Positions 1 through 13,700 of a DNA stretch of 64,000 bases are shown here, in pieces; position 1 is the first letter of the stretch; every line of letters starts with the position of its first letter. A model generated the notes under the pieces. It was not told the DNA's origin, made no database searches, and saw only the letters and a list, made by a program, of their open reading frames with translations. The stretch lies in assembly GCA_006503535.1 (NCBI GenBank), contig QYRS01000014.1, forward strand, positions 1 to 64,000, read 5' to 3'. This DNA is from Arthrinium phaeospermum. Lineage: Eukaryota; Ascomycota; Sordariomycetes; Amphisphaeriales; Apiosporaceae. Made by a program: the position numbers and the translations under genes.

Positions 1-390
1 TAAATCATCGGATTCGATTTATTATTAAAATCCGATAAATCGTAAGTGTATAAGGAATTAATAATGGAATTAAATCGTTATTTAATTAAATTAATAGTAA
101 TAAAAGTCGAAAGAGATATATAAATATTTATATAAATAATTTAAAAAGTTAAATAAATAAAAAAAAGTAAAAGATATATTTAAAAATAAATAATATTTTA
201 AATAAATAAAAAAAATTATTTAAAAACTATAAAATCTTTAATAATTAAAAGTATAGTTAATAAATAGTATAATTATTATTATAAAATAAGAAAAATTATT
301 TTAATTAAAATTCATTTAATATCTATAAAAACTATTAAATTTAAAAATAAATTAACGTATAAATTTAATTAATTAATATATTATAAATTA

Positions 391-720
391 ATTTAAAAAT
401 AAATACGGCATTAAATTCTAATTTAAAAATTTAATACCACAGTATTTAAATTTCATAATATATTAAATTTAATTTTCAAATAAATACGGTATTAAATTCT
501 AATTTAAAATTTAATACTGTAATATTTAATTTAATAATACATTAAATTTAATTTCAAAAATAGGTACGACATTAAATTCTAATTTAAAAATTTAATGCCG
601 TAATGTTTTAATTTAATAATATATTAATTTAATTTTAAAAATAAGTACGGCATTAAATTTAAATTTAAAACTTTAATAGCGTAATATTTAAATTTAATAA
701 TACATTAAATTTTAATTTAA
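391..720. repeat. 81-bp tandem repeat, four units, each with a hairpin
   Basis: A TACGGCATTAAATT-like motif recurs at about 404, 485, 565 and 646, a spacing of 80-81 bp. Each unit carries an inverted repeat: the motif is followed about 10 bases later by its complement, AATTTAATGCCGTA in the third unit, giving a stem of about 14 bp. Units differ mainly by transitions, as expected for RIP acting on a tandem array. The function is unknown; it may be a minisatellite inside a dead transposon. Confidence 0.85.
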
Positions 721-1590
721 TACGTTATTCTATTTTTAAATTTTAATTTTAAATAAATATTATTATAATTCCTCTTCTTTTAAATTTTAATTCTATAAAG
801 CTTTTTATATATATATACTTACTTTTTTAAATATATTATATATTTAAATATTATTTTTACCTTTATTTTTTCATTTACTACTTATTTAAATATTAATCTT
901 TTTATTTTATTAAATACCTTATTTTTAATAACGTTATTTAAATAAAATATCTTTTTTTAATTCGAACCTAATTCCTTTTTATAATAATAAATTTAAAATA
1001 GATATATTTATAATCGTTTAATAAAGTAAATAATTTCTAATATCCCTTTATTTAATATTTATTTATATAAATATTTAAATATATATATTATTAAATTTTT
1101 ATTAATAATTTTATTTAAATACTTATTCGATATACTTTAATTAATCCTTTTAATTATAATAAACCGAAAATAACGATTTAAATAAAATAATTAACGATAA
1201 TATTAATATTAATATTAAATCGTTGATTAATTCCTTATTAAATAAGAGCGTTTTAATAAACTAAATTTTTAAATTAAACGAGAATAATTTATCGATTTAA
1301 ATTATTAAAGCAATTTATTTAAACGTTTTTTATTATCGATTAAATCGAATTATAATTATTGAATTAAATATATATATTATATAAGTATTTATTTTAGAAT
1401 ATATTTTAATATTAAAATATATAATTAATATTTAAATAATATACTATTTAAATGCGATTAACTTATTAAAATTAAATTAGTTAGATTTTTATTTAATTTA
1501 TACGTTATTATTAATTAAAGTATTTAATAATTACTTATAACTTAAAATTAGAAAAATACGATATAAAAGTAAGTTAATTTATTTTATTTT

Positions 1591-1735
1591 AAATATTAAT
1601 TTTATATTTAAATTTTAAATATTAATTTAATATTTAAATTTTAAATATTATTTTCATATTTAAATTCTAAATATTAATTCTGATATTTGAATTTTAATAT
1701 ATTTTAATATTTAAATTTTGAATATTAAATATGTA
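1591..1735. repeat. 26-bp AT-rich tandem repeat
   Basis: The string AAATATTA recurs at 1591, 1617, 1643 and 1669, exactly 26 bp apart, with a more diverged fifth unit up to about 1735. It lies inside the RIP block and has no coding potential. Confidence 0.75.
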
Positions 1736-3809
1736 TTAATTTATTAACTTTAAAATTAGAAAATTAATAATAACCCTTTTAAATTATTATCGAAACGCCC
1801 CTGTTATTATCGTTATTAAATTTAATAATAATAATATTTATAATATAGTTTTAACCTTTATTATCGATAATATTTTATTATTTAATATAGTTAATTTTAA
1901 TTATTTTAAGATTTAATTATATATTTTAAATTATAAGTTAATTTGTTTTTTAATTTATTATATATATATTATATTAGTAATATTATTATAAATCGAAATA
2001 AAATACGATTTATCTTTAAACGCGATTTTATTAATATTTAAATATATTTAATATCGAATTAAATAATTATTATATAAATAATACTTATTTTAATATAATA
2101 TTTAATATTTAAATAATAAATAATTAAATTAATTATATAAAGTTAATTTACTATTTATTAATAACGATTTTAAATTCATTTTTAATTTAATTAGTTTTAA
2201 ACTAATTTATAATTATTATACGAGTTTAAATATTTTTAAATTTCTTTAAATATTATACCTATATAATACGATTAAAATAGAAAATATTTTATTAATAAGG
2301 TTTTTATTAATTTTTTTCAATAAAATAAATATTAATATTATTTTATTAATTTAATATTATTCGCGAAAATATAGCGAATAATGATACGTTTATTAATAAC
2401 TTTAAATCGTTTTATTTAATTAAAACGAATAAAGTATTTAATAACGATATTCGTATATTATATATTATTAATTTAATAATACGTAATATATTAAATCGTT
2501 ATATTTTTATAAAAAAAAAGAATTTAATCTCTTTTTATATAAATAACGATTTAAATTTAAATAATAAAACGATTAAATCGGTAAATTATTTATTTAAATA
2601 TTAAATTTCTTTTTATAATTTATTAATATAAATTTAGATTTAATAAATTAAGTTTAATAAATTATTATTTTAATTCGATATAATTAAGATTAAAAAATTA
2701 TTTAATTAAGGTATTAATATTAACGCTTATCGATTAAAATAAATTAACGAAAAATTTGCTTTAGTAATTATAATTCCTTATTATTTAAAGATTTAATTAA
2801 TAATTTTTAAATAATTTAATACGTTAGAATTTTATTTTTAAAATAATATTATCGATTATTTATTTTAAAGCGTATTATTATATTAATATTAATATAAAAA
2901 TATCGAATAAAATCGACATTTTTAATTAATTCTGATTAATTATTATTAATTAAAATCGAATAAATATTAAAATATTTATTAAATTATTGATTAAATTATA
3001 AAGCGAAAATATTCGATTTTATTTACGAGTTTATTTTATATTTATTAAATATTTAATAAACTAAAAGGGTTTATTATCGATTTTATCGAAAAAAAGAAAT
3101 AATTTTAATATAATATTTATTTTAATTATTATTATTTTTTAAGAAATAAAATTTATTAATATTAAATAGGTTTTAAAATATTTAATTTAATTTTATTTAT
3201 TTAAACGAGTATTAAAAAATTAAATAATTATTTCTTTCGTTATTTAAATAATATTACGATTAAAAATATAAACCTTATATTATTAGTATTATTTTAGATT
3301 TACGATTTAAAATAAAATATTTAATAATATATAGTTTTATATGTTTATTAAGGTATTAAAACGATATTATTAATTTATTAAAATTGGAATATAATCGATT
3401 TCGATATATAACGACGATAACGATATTAATAAATTAAATAACGATAATTAATCGATAATAACGATTTAAATAACGATTTCGATAACGAATTATTTTAAAA
3501 AATCGAAATTAAAATAATATCGATAAATATATTAAATATTTAAATAAAAGTTTAATATTATAATATATAAGTTGTTTATTTATTAATTTTAAATTTAAAT
3601 ATTTATTAATAAAATAATAAATCGATTTATTAAAATATTAATTAATTAATAAAGATCGATTTATAATTTTAATTAATTAATTAAAAACTATTTAATATTT
3701 TAACTATTATAATTAGAATTAAACGATTTTTTTTTTAATTTAGAAATATTATAATTAAATTTAAGAATAAATTAAATTTAAAAGTAATTAAATAAATTAT
3801 ATTATTTAT

Positions 3810-4990
3810 TTAATTTTTTTTTAATATATATTATATAAATTATATAAATAATAAGGAATAAATAAATAATAATATAAATTAATAATAACTTTATATTAAA
3901 ATAAATAAGTATTTTAAATAATAAATTAAAATAATTAAGCTTTTAACGATAATAAATATATTAAGTTTCTTTTCTATTATAACTTTCGATTATAATTATT
4001 TATTATCCCTTATAATATAAAATTTAAAATAAACTCGGGGTTCGTAATAATATTATATTTAATTATTAAAAAAAGAATTATTTATTCGTATTATATAGGT
4101 TTAAAATTTATTAGAAATTATTATATTAAATAATAAAGTTTTTAAATTAACGTATATAAATACCGATTTTACGTAGGTTTTAGAAAAAGCTTTTAAAAAT
4201 AAGTATAAATTCTCGCTATATATATTTTTTAAAATTTATAATTTATTTTTCTTTTTTATTATATATATATATATATACGTTATTATTTTTTATTTAATTT
4301 TAATCTTTTTTATATTATATATTTATAATATTATTTATATTTTAATATTTATTTATATATATATAATAATTATTAATAATAATAATAACGCTATATCGTA
4401 TATATTTATAAAAATACTTTTCATAATTTCGATAAAATCGGCGCCGTTATGTTAATAATTAAACTTTAATTTCTTAAAAAGCTTTATTTTCGCGATTATT
4501 ATATCGTTTTTAATAAATTCGATTTTAAAATACTCGAAACCGTATTTAATAATATACTTTTTAAACTACTATAGTATATAGCTTTTTACGTATATAACTT
4601 ATACGTTATATATAAGTATACGGCGGCGAAGGCCGTTATCGAAATTATTAAACGATAAAAGGTATATTTATATGTATACGAAACGGAAATAAGGTTCCGG
4701 AAACCGCGAAGTTTTTAAATAAACTCGATAAAGGCCGATACGATAAAATTACGAATTAACTTAATTAATTAAAAGAAAAGGGCCGTTACCGATAAGCGGG
4801 AAATAAACGAACCGAGATTAGCGAGTAATCCTTTAATAATAGATATATTACTATCGATTTATTATTAATCGGTTATTATATAATTAATTAATTTATATAC
4901 TTACTTAATTTAATTTATCGTATAGAAAATAATAAATTTTATATAATTTTCTTTTTAATATAAATAATAGATTAACGTCTTCCGTAAGAC
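3810..4990 (+). repeat. Dispersed repeat family, copy A (least mutated)
   Basis: About 1.2 kb that recurs at 7420-8590, 8860-9580 and 15770-16920, always in the same orientation. This copy keeps the most G and C, including clusters such as GGCGGCGAAGGCCG near 4621 and GGTTCCGGAAACCGCG near 4694, so it has been hit least by RIP or is youngest. Same-strand spacing of 2.4 to 6 kb would fit long terminal repeats of retroelements, but I see no intact polymerase frame or clear terminal dinucleotides. The strand given only marks the shared orientation. Confidence 0.8.
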
Positions 4991-5149
4991 AGTAAATTAT
5001 ATTATTAAAAAGTTAAGAAATTAAAAATTTAAATAAATTAATTTAACTGAATAATAAAGAGAAATAAAGAAAAAAAATACTTTTAAATAAATATATAATA
5101 AATAATATAAATTTAAAATAATCCTTTTACTTATTAAAATAAAAATATT

Positions 5150-5470
5150 AAAGTTAAAATATTAAATTTAAAATACTATTATTAAAATAATAACTTAAAA
5201 ATATTAAAATTAAAATATTAAAATAATAATATAATATTTAAAATATTAAATAATAATATTAATATTAAATAAAAACTTAAAATATTAAAATTAAAATATT
5301 AAAATTAAAATTAAAATATTAAAATTAAAATATTTATAAATATTAAAATTAAAATGTTAAATTTAAAATTAAAATATTAAAATTATAAAATTAGAATTAA
5401 AATTAAAATTAAAATATCGAAATTATAAAATTAAAATTAAAATATAAATATTAAATTAAACTATTAAAAT
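5150..5470. repeat. Low-complexity AATTAAAATATT-type tract
   Basis: A few hundred bases are built almost only from permutations of TTAAAATATTAAAATTAAAA, with no consistent period that I could fix. It is simple-sequence DNA inside the RIP block. Confidence 0.6.
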
Positions 5471-7419
5471 ATAAAATTTTAAAATAAAGAATAAAAATAA
5501 TAATATTAATATAATAATAGTAATATTAAAATAAAAATAAAAATTTTAAATTTAATTAATTTAATTAATTAATTAAATAAATTTAATTTAATCCTAATGA
5601 ATAACTAATTTAATAGAAAGGGATTAATTAAAATAATACTATTTAAAATATATTATTATAATAATTCTTTTTATTTTAAAATAAAAAATATTAATATTTT
5701 ATTTATTTTAAATATTAATATAATTTATATTATTATTTATATTTTAAATATTTAATTTAATATAAATAATTTTAATTTATTAAATAATTATAATAATACT
5801 TTTATTTTTAAATAAATTTATTATTTATTATAATATAAATAAATTTTAATCGATTAAAAATTAAATAAATTTAAATTAATTAAATTAATTTTTAACCTTA
5901 TATAATAATAATCTTTATATTAACTTTTTTATACATGAAAACGCTTATATAAAACTTAATAATTTTATAATTTTTAATTAATATAAAAATTATTATAGTT
6001 ATAATTAAAATAAATATAACGTTTAATTTAATTAATAAAATTTATAATATAGTTTAAAGAATATTTAATTTAATCGCTAGTTCGGCTATATTTAATTTAA
6101 CTATTATTATAATAAAAAATATTTAAATATATAACAAAATAATTTTAAAATATTTATAATTAATATAATATATAATTTAATTTTAAGAAATAATTTTTAA
6201 AGTATTTAATATAATAAACTTTTTAAATAAAAATTTTTTATTATTAAACCTTAAATTATTTTAATATATATATTTTAAAAATTAAAAAACTTATTAATAT
6301 TTTAAAATATATAATAATAAAGTATATATTATATAAAAAACCTTTATTTTATTAAAAAATTAAAAGCTTTATAATAAAATATAAAATAATATTTAAAAAT
6401 AATAAATTTATTAATATTAAAAAATAAATAAATAAAAATTTTATTTATAAAGAAATAGGAAAAATATAAATTAATTTTAAAAGTTATTTTTTAAATCGAA
6501 AAATAAGGTATTTTTAACGAATATAATAATATTATATAAATAAAAATAATTCGAGAATTTTTTTAAATTACTACCTTTTATTTATATAATATTCGTGATT
6601 TAAAAAACTATATATAATAAAAAAAAGACGAATAATTATAAACTTATAATTTTTAAATAAAGTAATTATATTAAATTATTACCTTTTTCTTTTTTAAATA
6701 AATATAATAAATATATTTAAAGTAAACATTATATTATATTAATAATATATTTAATTTATTTTATTAATTTTTAATTTATTTAAATTATCGAAATTATTTT
6801 ATTTTTATAACTTATTATAGATTAAAGATTTTTAAAATTATATTAATAATTTTTATAATTTATTTATATATTTAAAAATTTATAAATCGTATTTTAAAAG
6901 AGTTTAAAAAATTCTATTATATTTTTATTAATAATAATATTATTTTTTAAACGATAAAAAGTTTTATTTTTAATATTTAAAAAAACTATTTAATTTATTT
7001 ATTTAATATACAATTTTAATTAATTTAAAAAATTTTAAATTTTATATTAATATTTTTAATATATTTTAATAAGAATTTATTATTAAACTTTTTATAATTT
7101 AAATTCTTATATATTTAAAATCTAAAAGTTATACTTTAAAATAATTAATTTTTACGATATTTTTTATTATATTATATTAAATTTTTTATTTATTATTAAA
7201 TAAAAAAATAAATAAAATAATTAATAATAATATAAAAAAATAATTTATTTTTAATTTATAATATATTATAATTTAATTAAAATTAAAGTTATTTAAAATA
7301 ATATAAAATTTTATATATAAAATATTTTTATATTATTAAAATTTTAAAATATTATTATTTTTTTAAATTAATATATTTTTAAATACGAATTTAAAATAAT
7401 AATTATTTTTATTTAAAAC

Positions 7420-8590
7420 CTTTTTAATATATATTATATATTAATATAAATAATAAAGAATAAATAAATAATAATATAAATTAATAATAATTCCGTATTA
7501 AAATAAATAAATATTTTATATATTAAAATTAAAAAAATTAAACCTTTAATAATAATAAATAATAAATTTTAAACCCTTTTTTATTATAACTTTTAATTAT
7601 AATTACTTTTTATTCTTTATAATATAAAATTTAAAATAAATTCGAAATTCGCGATAATATTATATTTAATTATTAAAAAAAATTATTTATTTATATTATA
7701 TAAAATTAAAATCTATCGGAAATTATTCGTATTAAATAATGAAATTTTTAAAATTAACATATATAAATATCGATTTTATATAAATTTTCAAAAAAAGTTT
7801 TTAAAAATAAATATAAATTTTCGCGATAAATACTTTTTAAAATTTATAATTTATTTTTCCTTTTTATTATATATATATATATATTATTATTATTTTTAAT
7901 TTTTATATATTATTAAATATATATAATTATTTAAATTTTAATATTTATTTATATATATTATAATAAATATTAATATTAATAATAATACTATATTATATAT
8001 ATTTATAAAAAACGTTTTAATAATTTTAAAAAAATTATTTTATTAATTATATATATAATACTTTAAAACCGAAATATTTTATAAAATTTATTAATTTATT
8101 AAAATTAAAATATTTCGATATTATTAAAATTATTAATAATACGATTCTTTTAAAATCGAAATAAAAAATAATTTTATATTTATATTCTTTTTTATCGTTA
8201 AATAAAAAATAAAAACGAAAAAAAAATCGGGAAAAATAACGATTAACTTTTTCGTAATTTTAATAATAAATATCGCGTTTTTATAAAATTAAAAAAAATT
8301 ATATAAATATAATAAAAAAATCGTATTAATTTTTAATCGTTATTCAGAAATTTATTATAATAAAATAATAAAATAAATAAAATCGAAATATTAATAAATA
8401 AAAATAAAACGAAATTAATAAATAATTTTTTAATAAATATATTATTATTAATTTATTATTAATCGATTATTATATAATTAAAAAATTTATATATTTATTT
8501 AATTTAATTTATTATATAAAAAATAATAAATTTTATATAAATCTTTTTTAATATAAATAATAAATTAATATTTTTATAAAATAAAATAAT
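7420..8590 (+). repeat. Dispersed repeat family, copy B (different middle)
   Basis: The left part (to about 8040) and the last ~190 bp (from about 8400) match copy A closely after allowing C-to-T and G-to-A changes. The middle, about 8040-8400, does not align with copies A or D although the overall length is nearly the same. This is therefore either a chimeric or recombined copy, or a sub-family with a different internal segment. Confidence 0.7.
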
Positions 8591-8859
8591 TATTTATTTC
8601 AATATTAAATATAAATAATATTTAAAAGAATTATTTTTTAATAAAAATTCGATTAATAATATTTTTTTTTTAAATTATAATATAAATTATTAAAATTCGA
8701 AATAATATATTTTATTTTAATTATAAAAATATTTAAAATAATTTTAAAATCGATTATTTATTAAATTATTATATTAATAAATTATATAATAATTAAAATT
8801 ATTATTAATTTAATTTATTTAATTTTAATAATAATAAATAAAATAAATAATTAATTTAT

Positions 8860-9580
8860 TTAAATTTATTTTTAATATATATATATATATTAATATAATA
8901 ATAATAAATAAATAAATAATAATATAAATTAATAATAATTTTATATTAAAATAATTAAATATTTTAAATAATAAAATTAAAAATTTATTTTTAATAATAA
9001 TAAATAATAAATTTTAAATCTTTTTTTTATTATAACTTTTAATTATAATTATTTATTATTTTTTATAATAAAAAATTTAAAATATATTTAAAGTTTTTAA
9101 TAATATTATATTTAATTATTAAAAAAATTATTTATTTATATTATATAATTTAAAATTTATTAAAAATATTTATATTAAATAATAAGTTTTTAAAATTAAT
9201 ATATAAATATTATTTTTATATAAATTTTTAAAAAAACTTTTAAAAATAAATATAAATTTTTATAATATATATTTTTTAAAATTTATAATTTATTTCTTTT
9301 TTATTATATATATATATATATATATATTATTATTTTTTTATTTTAATTTTTTTTATATTATATATTTATAATATTATTAATATTTTAATATTTATTTATA
9401 TATATTATAATAATTATTTATAATAATAATAGTATTATATTATATACGTTTATAAAAAACGTTTTTAATACTTTTATTAAAATTAATACCGTTATATTAA
9501 TAATTAAACTTTAATTTTTTAAAAAGCTCGATTTTTATAATTATTATATCGCTTTTAATAAACTTAACTTTAAAATATTT
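8860..9580 (+). repeat. Dispersed repeat family, copy C (truncated)
   Basis: It starts like the other copies and aligns through the segment equivalent to 4441-4530 of copy A, then stops near 9580 and runs into unrelated AT-rich sequence. It has lost nearly all G and C, so it appears the most heavily mutated copy. It lies about 270 bp after copy B in the same orientation. Confidence 0.7.
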
Positions 9581-10549
9581 ATTTAATTTAATATAAAATT
9601 ATTATTTATTTATATTATTATTTTATATTATTATTTTTTATTTTTTATTATATATATATAATATATAATATATATTAAAAATAATTTATATAAATAAATA
9701 TAAATAATATAATAAAAATTATTAAATTATAATAAATATAAATTTATAAATTAATTAAAATTAATATAATAAAAAAAAATATTATTTTATATATTAATAA
9801 TAAAAGTTATTTAATATAATTTAAATATTAAATTTATTATTAAATAATTATATAAATAAAGTTTATATTTTCTTTAAATTAAATAAAATAAATTATTAAT
9901 ATTATATAACTTTTAAAAAACTTTAAAAACTTTTTAAATTTAAATTTATTTTAATATTATAATATTAATTATATTAAAAATATAATAAATAATAAATAAT
10001 AATAAAAATTAAAATAAAATTTTTAAAATAATTCTTTTAAACAGGCTTTTTATAATTTAAAAATTAATTATTAAATTAATTTATATATCGTTATATTTTA
10101 AATTAATTTAAATTTTAACGTAATTTTAATATAACGTATAATAATAAAATCGCCGATTTTTAATATCGTTTTAATATATTATAATAATTAAAACGTTTTA
10201 ATTATAATTAATTTTTAATAAAACTATAAATAATATTTCGATATATATATATAAAATTATTTAAAAATTTAATATTTTATAATAAATTATTTAATTTTAA
10301 TAAAAACGAAATAATAATAATTTTACGATTAACGTATTATTAAATCGTTTATTTTTTTTTATTATTTTTTTAAATTATTTATAAAAAGTTTTTATATATT
10401 ATTAAGGTTTAAATTTAAGAAACTTATTTATATAAAATTTTAATTATTTAAAAATATTAAAAAAAATAAATTATAAATTTTATAAAAGCTTTATAAAATA
10501 TATTTATAATAATTTTAAATCGTTTCCTTAAAAGTAATTTAATATTATA

Positions 10550-10735
10550 AGACCTATTAGTTAAGAAAAGAAGATGAGAGAAGCATGGTCCAATTGAATA
10601 TAGCCCTGATAGGCCATCTACCTATAGCTAGCTATGGGGCTTATGGCGAAGCCACAAGCCACAATTATGGCTGTGCTATAATTGTGTAAGCCACAATTAT
10701 GGCTGTGCCACAATCGTGTGGGCTTAGCCTTATAA
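10550..10735. repeat. Unmutated GC-normal island with hairpins and direct repeats
   Basis: About 186 bp of ordinary composition, full of CpA and TpG, sits alone in the RIP block. It contains AAGCCACAATTATGGCTGTG twice (from 10656 and from 10688, 32 bp apart). The first copy forms a perfect 9-bp inverted repeat, CACAATTAT with ATAATTGTG. There is also a 12-bp palindrome ATAGCTAGCTAT at 10624-10635 and a GGCTT/AAGCC stem. This looks like a small non-coding mobile element or the remnant of one, either inserted after RIP or too short and unique to be a RIP target. I do not recognise the family. Confidence 0.6.
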
Positions 10736-13700
10736 ATATCGAGTATTTTATTAAATAATTTATTAAATAATTTACCGAATAATTTATTAAATAATTTATA
10801 AAATAACTTATTAAATCGACGTACTTAAATAATTGTAATAACCGAATAAATAATACCTTTTTTAACTATTAAAAAAATCTATATTTAAATTTTTATTATA
10901 AAAGTTATTTATTAAAAATACTTTTTAATATTAAATAAATAAAAAATTACGATTAAATTTTATAACTTTATAAAGAATAAAAACATTATTAAAATATAAT
11001 TCTTTAATATAATAAAATTTTTTTTAAAAACTTTTCTTAATTATATTAATTAAATTATTTAACGAATCACTAAAACTTTTAAAACCGAAATTCTTAAAAT
11101 TATTAAAATAATAAACGATATAATAAATATTAAAATAATAAACACTTTAATTAATAACCTTTAAAAAAAGCCGGTATTTTTAAAACTATATAACGATATT
11201 TAAATCTTTAATATAATATTTTTTAAATCGAAAAATATTTAAATATATATCGTATTTATTTTTAAATAAAATTATTAATTAAATATATTAATTAATAAAT
11301 AAAAAATATAAATAATTTAATTATAATAATTATTATATTATATAAAATAATAATTTATATTATTTTTATAATTCTTTTCGATTTAAACCGGCTTTTAAAA
11401 ATAATAATATAATTATAAACTTTAAATATCGATTTATTTTAATATAATAAATTATTTATATAAATTAATTAATAAAAAGGATTATTAAATTTATTTTTTT
11501 AATAATTATTAAATTTAATTAATTTAAATCGATTAATTAATTTTTTTTTTAAACTATTTTTAATTTTATAAAACTTATATAATTAAATAATATAATAAAA
11601 CTTATATAATTAAATAATATAATAAAATTAATAAAATTAAATAATATTTCTATTATTAAAAATATAATTATATTATTACTTAATATATTACTATATATAA
11701 TTTATATAATTTTTATTTAAACTTTTATAATATAAAAAATACTTTATTCATTTATTTTATAATATATTTAAATATATTAATTATTAAAATTAATATAATA
11801 ATTAAAATTTTAAATATAATTATTAAAATAAAAATATTAAAAAATCGTTAAAACTTTTAAAAATAAATTTATTTTTTAATCGATAATTAAAATATTATCG
11901 TTAATTATTATAATTATTTTTATTTTTATTATAACTCTTTTACCCTGTTAATAATTCTCGTAACTTTTATAATATAAAAATTATTTTTAATATCGTTAGC
12001 CTTTTTAATATTATTAACTTTTAAAAAGCCGCTTATATTATTAATATTAATTTTTAAAAAGCTATTATTACCGTTATTAATAACGTTAATAAATATTATT
12101 ATCGATTTTATTATTTTAAAATTTATTTAATAATTTACTTTATAATATACTTTAAAATTAAATTTACTTTTTAATAAAACTTTTATTATAAATTTAATTT
12201 AAAATAAAATTAAAATTAACGTTTATATTAATAACTTTTTTAATAATATATTTAAATAATTAAAAAAATAAAATTAAAATTAAATTTTTTTATTTATTTT
12301 TATAAAATTAAACTTTTTAAATAATTTAATTAAATAAAAATTATTTTAAATAAATTTTATTAAATAAAAAAGTTTATCGCTATTAATATTAATTTTCATA
12401 ATAATTATTAATATTAATAAAACCCTTTTTCGATTTTAAAAGTTTATAATAATTAAAAAACGAAAAAATTAAAATCTTTATTTATAAAACTTGTATTTAA
12501 ATTAATATAAATATAAATAACGAACTTTTTATTACGGTCTTTTTATAATTATTATAATTATACTTTAAAAAATAATAAAAAAACTTATAACCGTTTAATA
12601 ACGTTTATTAAATAAAAAAATAACGCTATATATTATATTTTATAAATTAAATATAATAATTAATAATATTAAATTAAAACTTATAAAATAAAAAACGAAA
12701 ATATATATATTAAATTATATTTAAAAAAATTATTAATTAAATCGAATTTAATATTTTTATAATTTAATAAATAATATATTTATATTATAAATTTTATAAT
12801 ATAACGTATAAAAATTTAAAAACTTTATAATAACGCCCTTTTTTAAAAAAATTTTTATTTTAAATTATATTATTATTATATATAAAACTTTAAATTAATT
12901 ATATAAAATATAATAATTATAATTTAATAATAATTATTTTTATATTTTAATTATTTTTAATAAAATTTAAACGATTTAAAATCGCTTTTTATATTAATAA
13001 ATAACTTAATTAATTATAATTTTTTTTTTTTATTATATTATATTTAATTATATTAATTATTATAATATTATTAATTTTATTAAATTTATTTTTACGTTTA
13101 ATAATTTAACTTTTATTACTTATATTTTTTATATATAATATTTATAATATACCTTTAAAAAATTAATTAATTATTTATACTTTTAAAAAACTCGTTATTA
13201 TTTATAATAATTATAAAATATACTTTAAAATAAATTACTTTATAACGTACTTTAAAATCGAATAAATTATTATAAAAAATTTTAATATAAAATTTTTTAA
13301 ATAAACGGTTAAAAATTTAAATAATAAAGGTATAAAATAAGCTAACTTTTTATACTTTAAAAACTTCTTAAAAATTAAAGCCTTAAAAATTATATTATTA
13401 AAAAAATCCTATATTTAAAAAAAAAATATTTCTACCTTTTTTATTAATTTATTTATTTATAATATAATAATTATTAATTAATTTATAAAATATAAAATCG
13501 TAAAAAAAATTAAATTATTATTTAAATTATTAATTTATTTATATACTTTTATAATTATAAATAATATAAATAACCTTTAAACTTTTTTAAAAATTATAAT
13601 AAAATATATTAATAAATAAATTTTAATCCCGCCTTTTTTTTAAAATATTTATAATCTTTAACCGATTTATTAATAAATAAATATTTATTATAATATATTT

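Noticed and set aside
5150..5470. AATTAAAATATT tract as a CRISPR-like or regular array
   Set aside because: There is no fixed period or unique spacers; it is simple-sequence DNA in a eukaryote.
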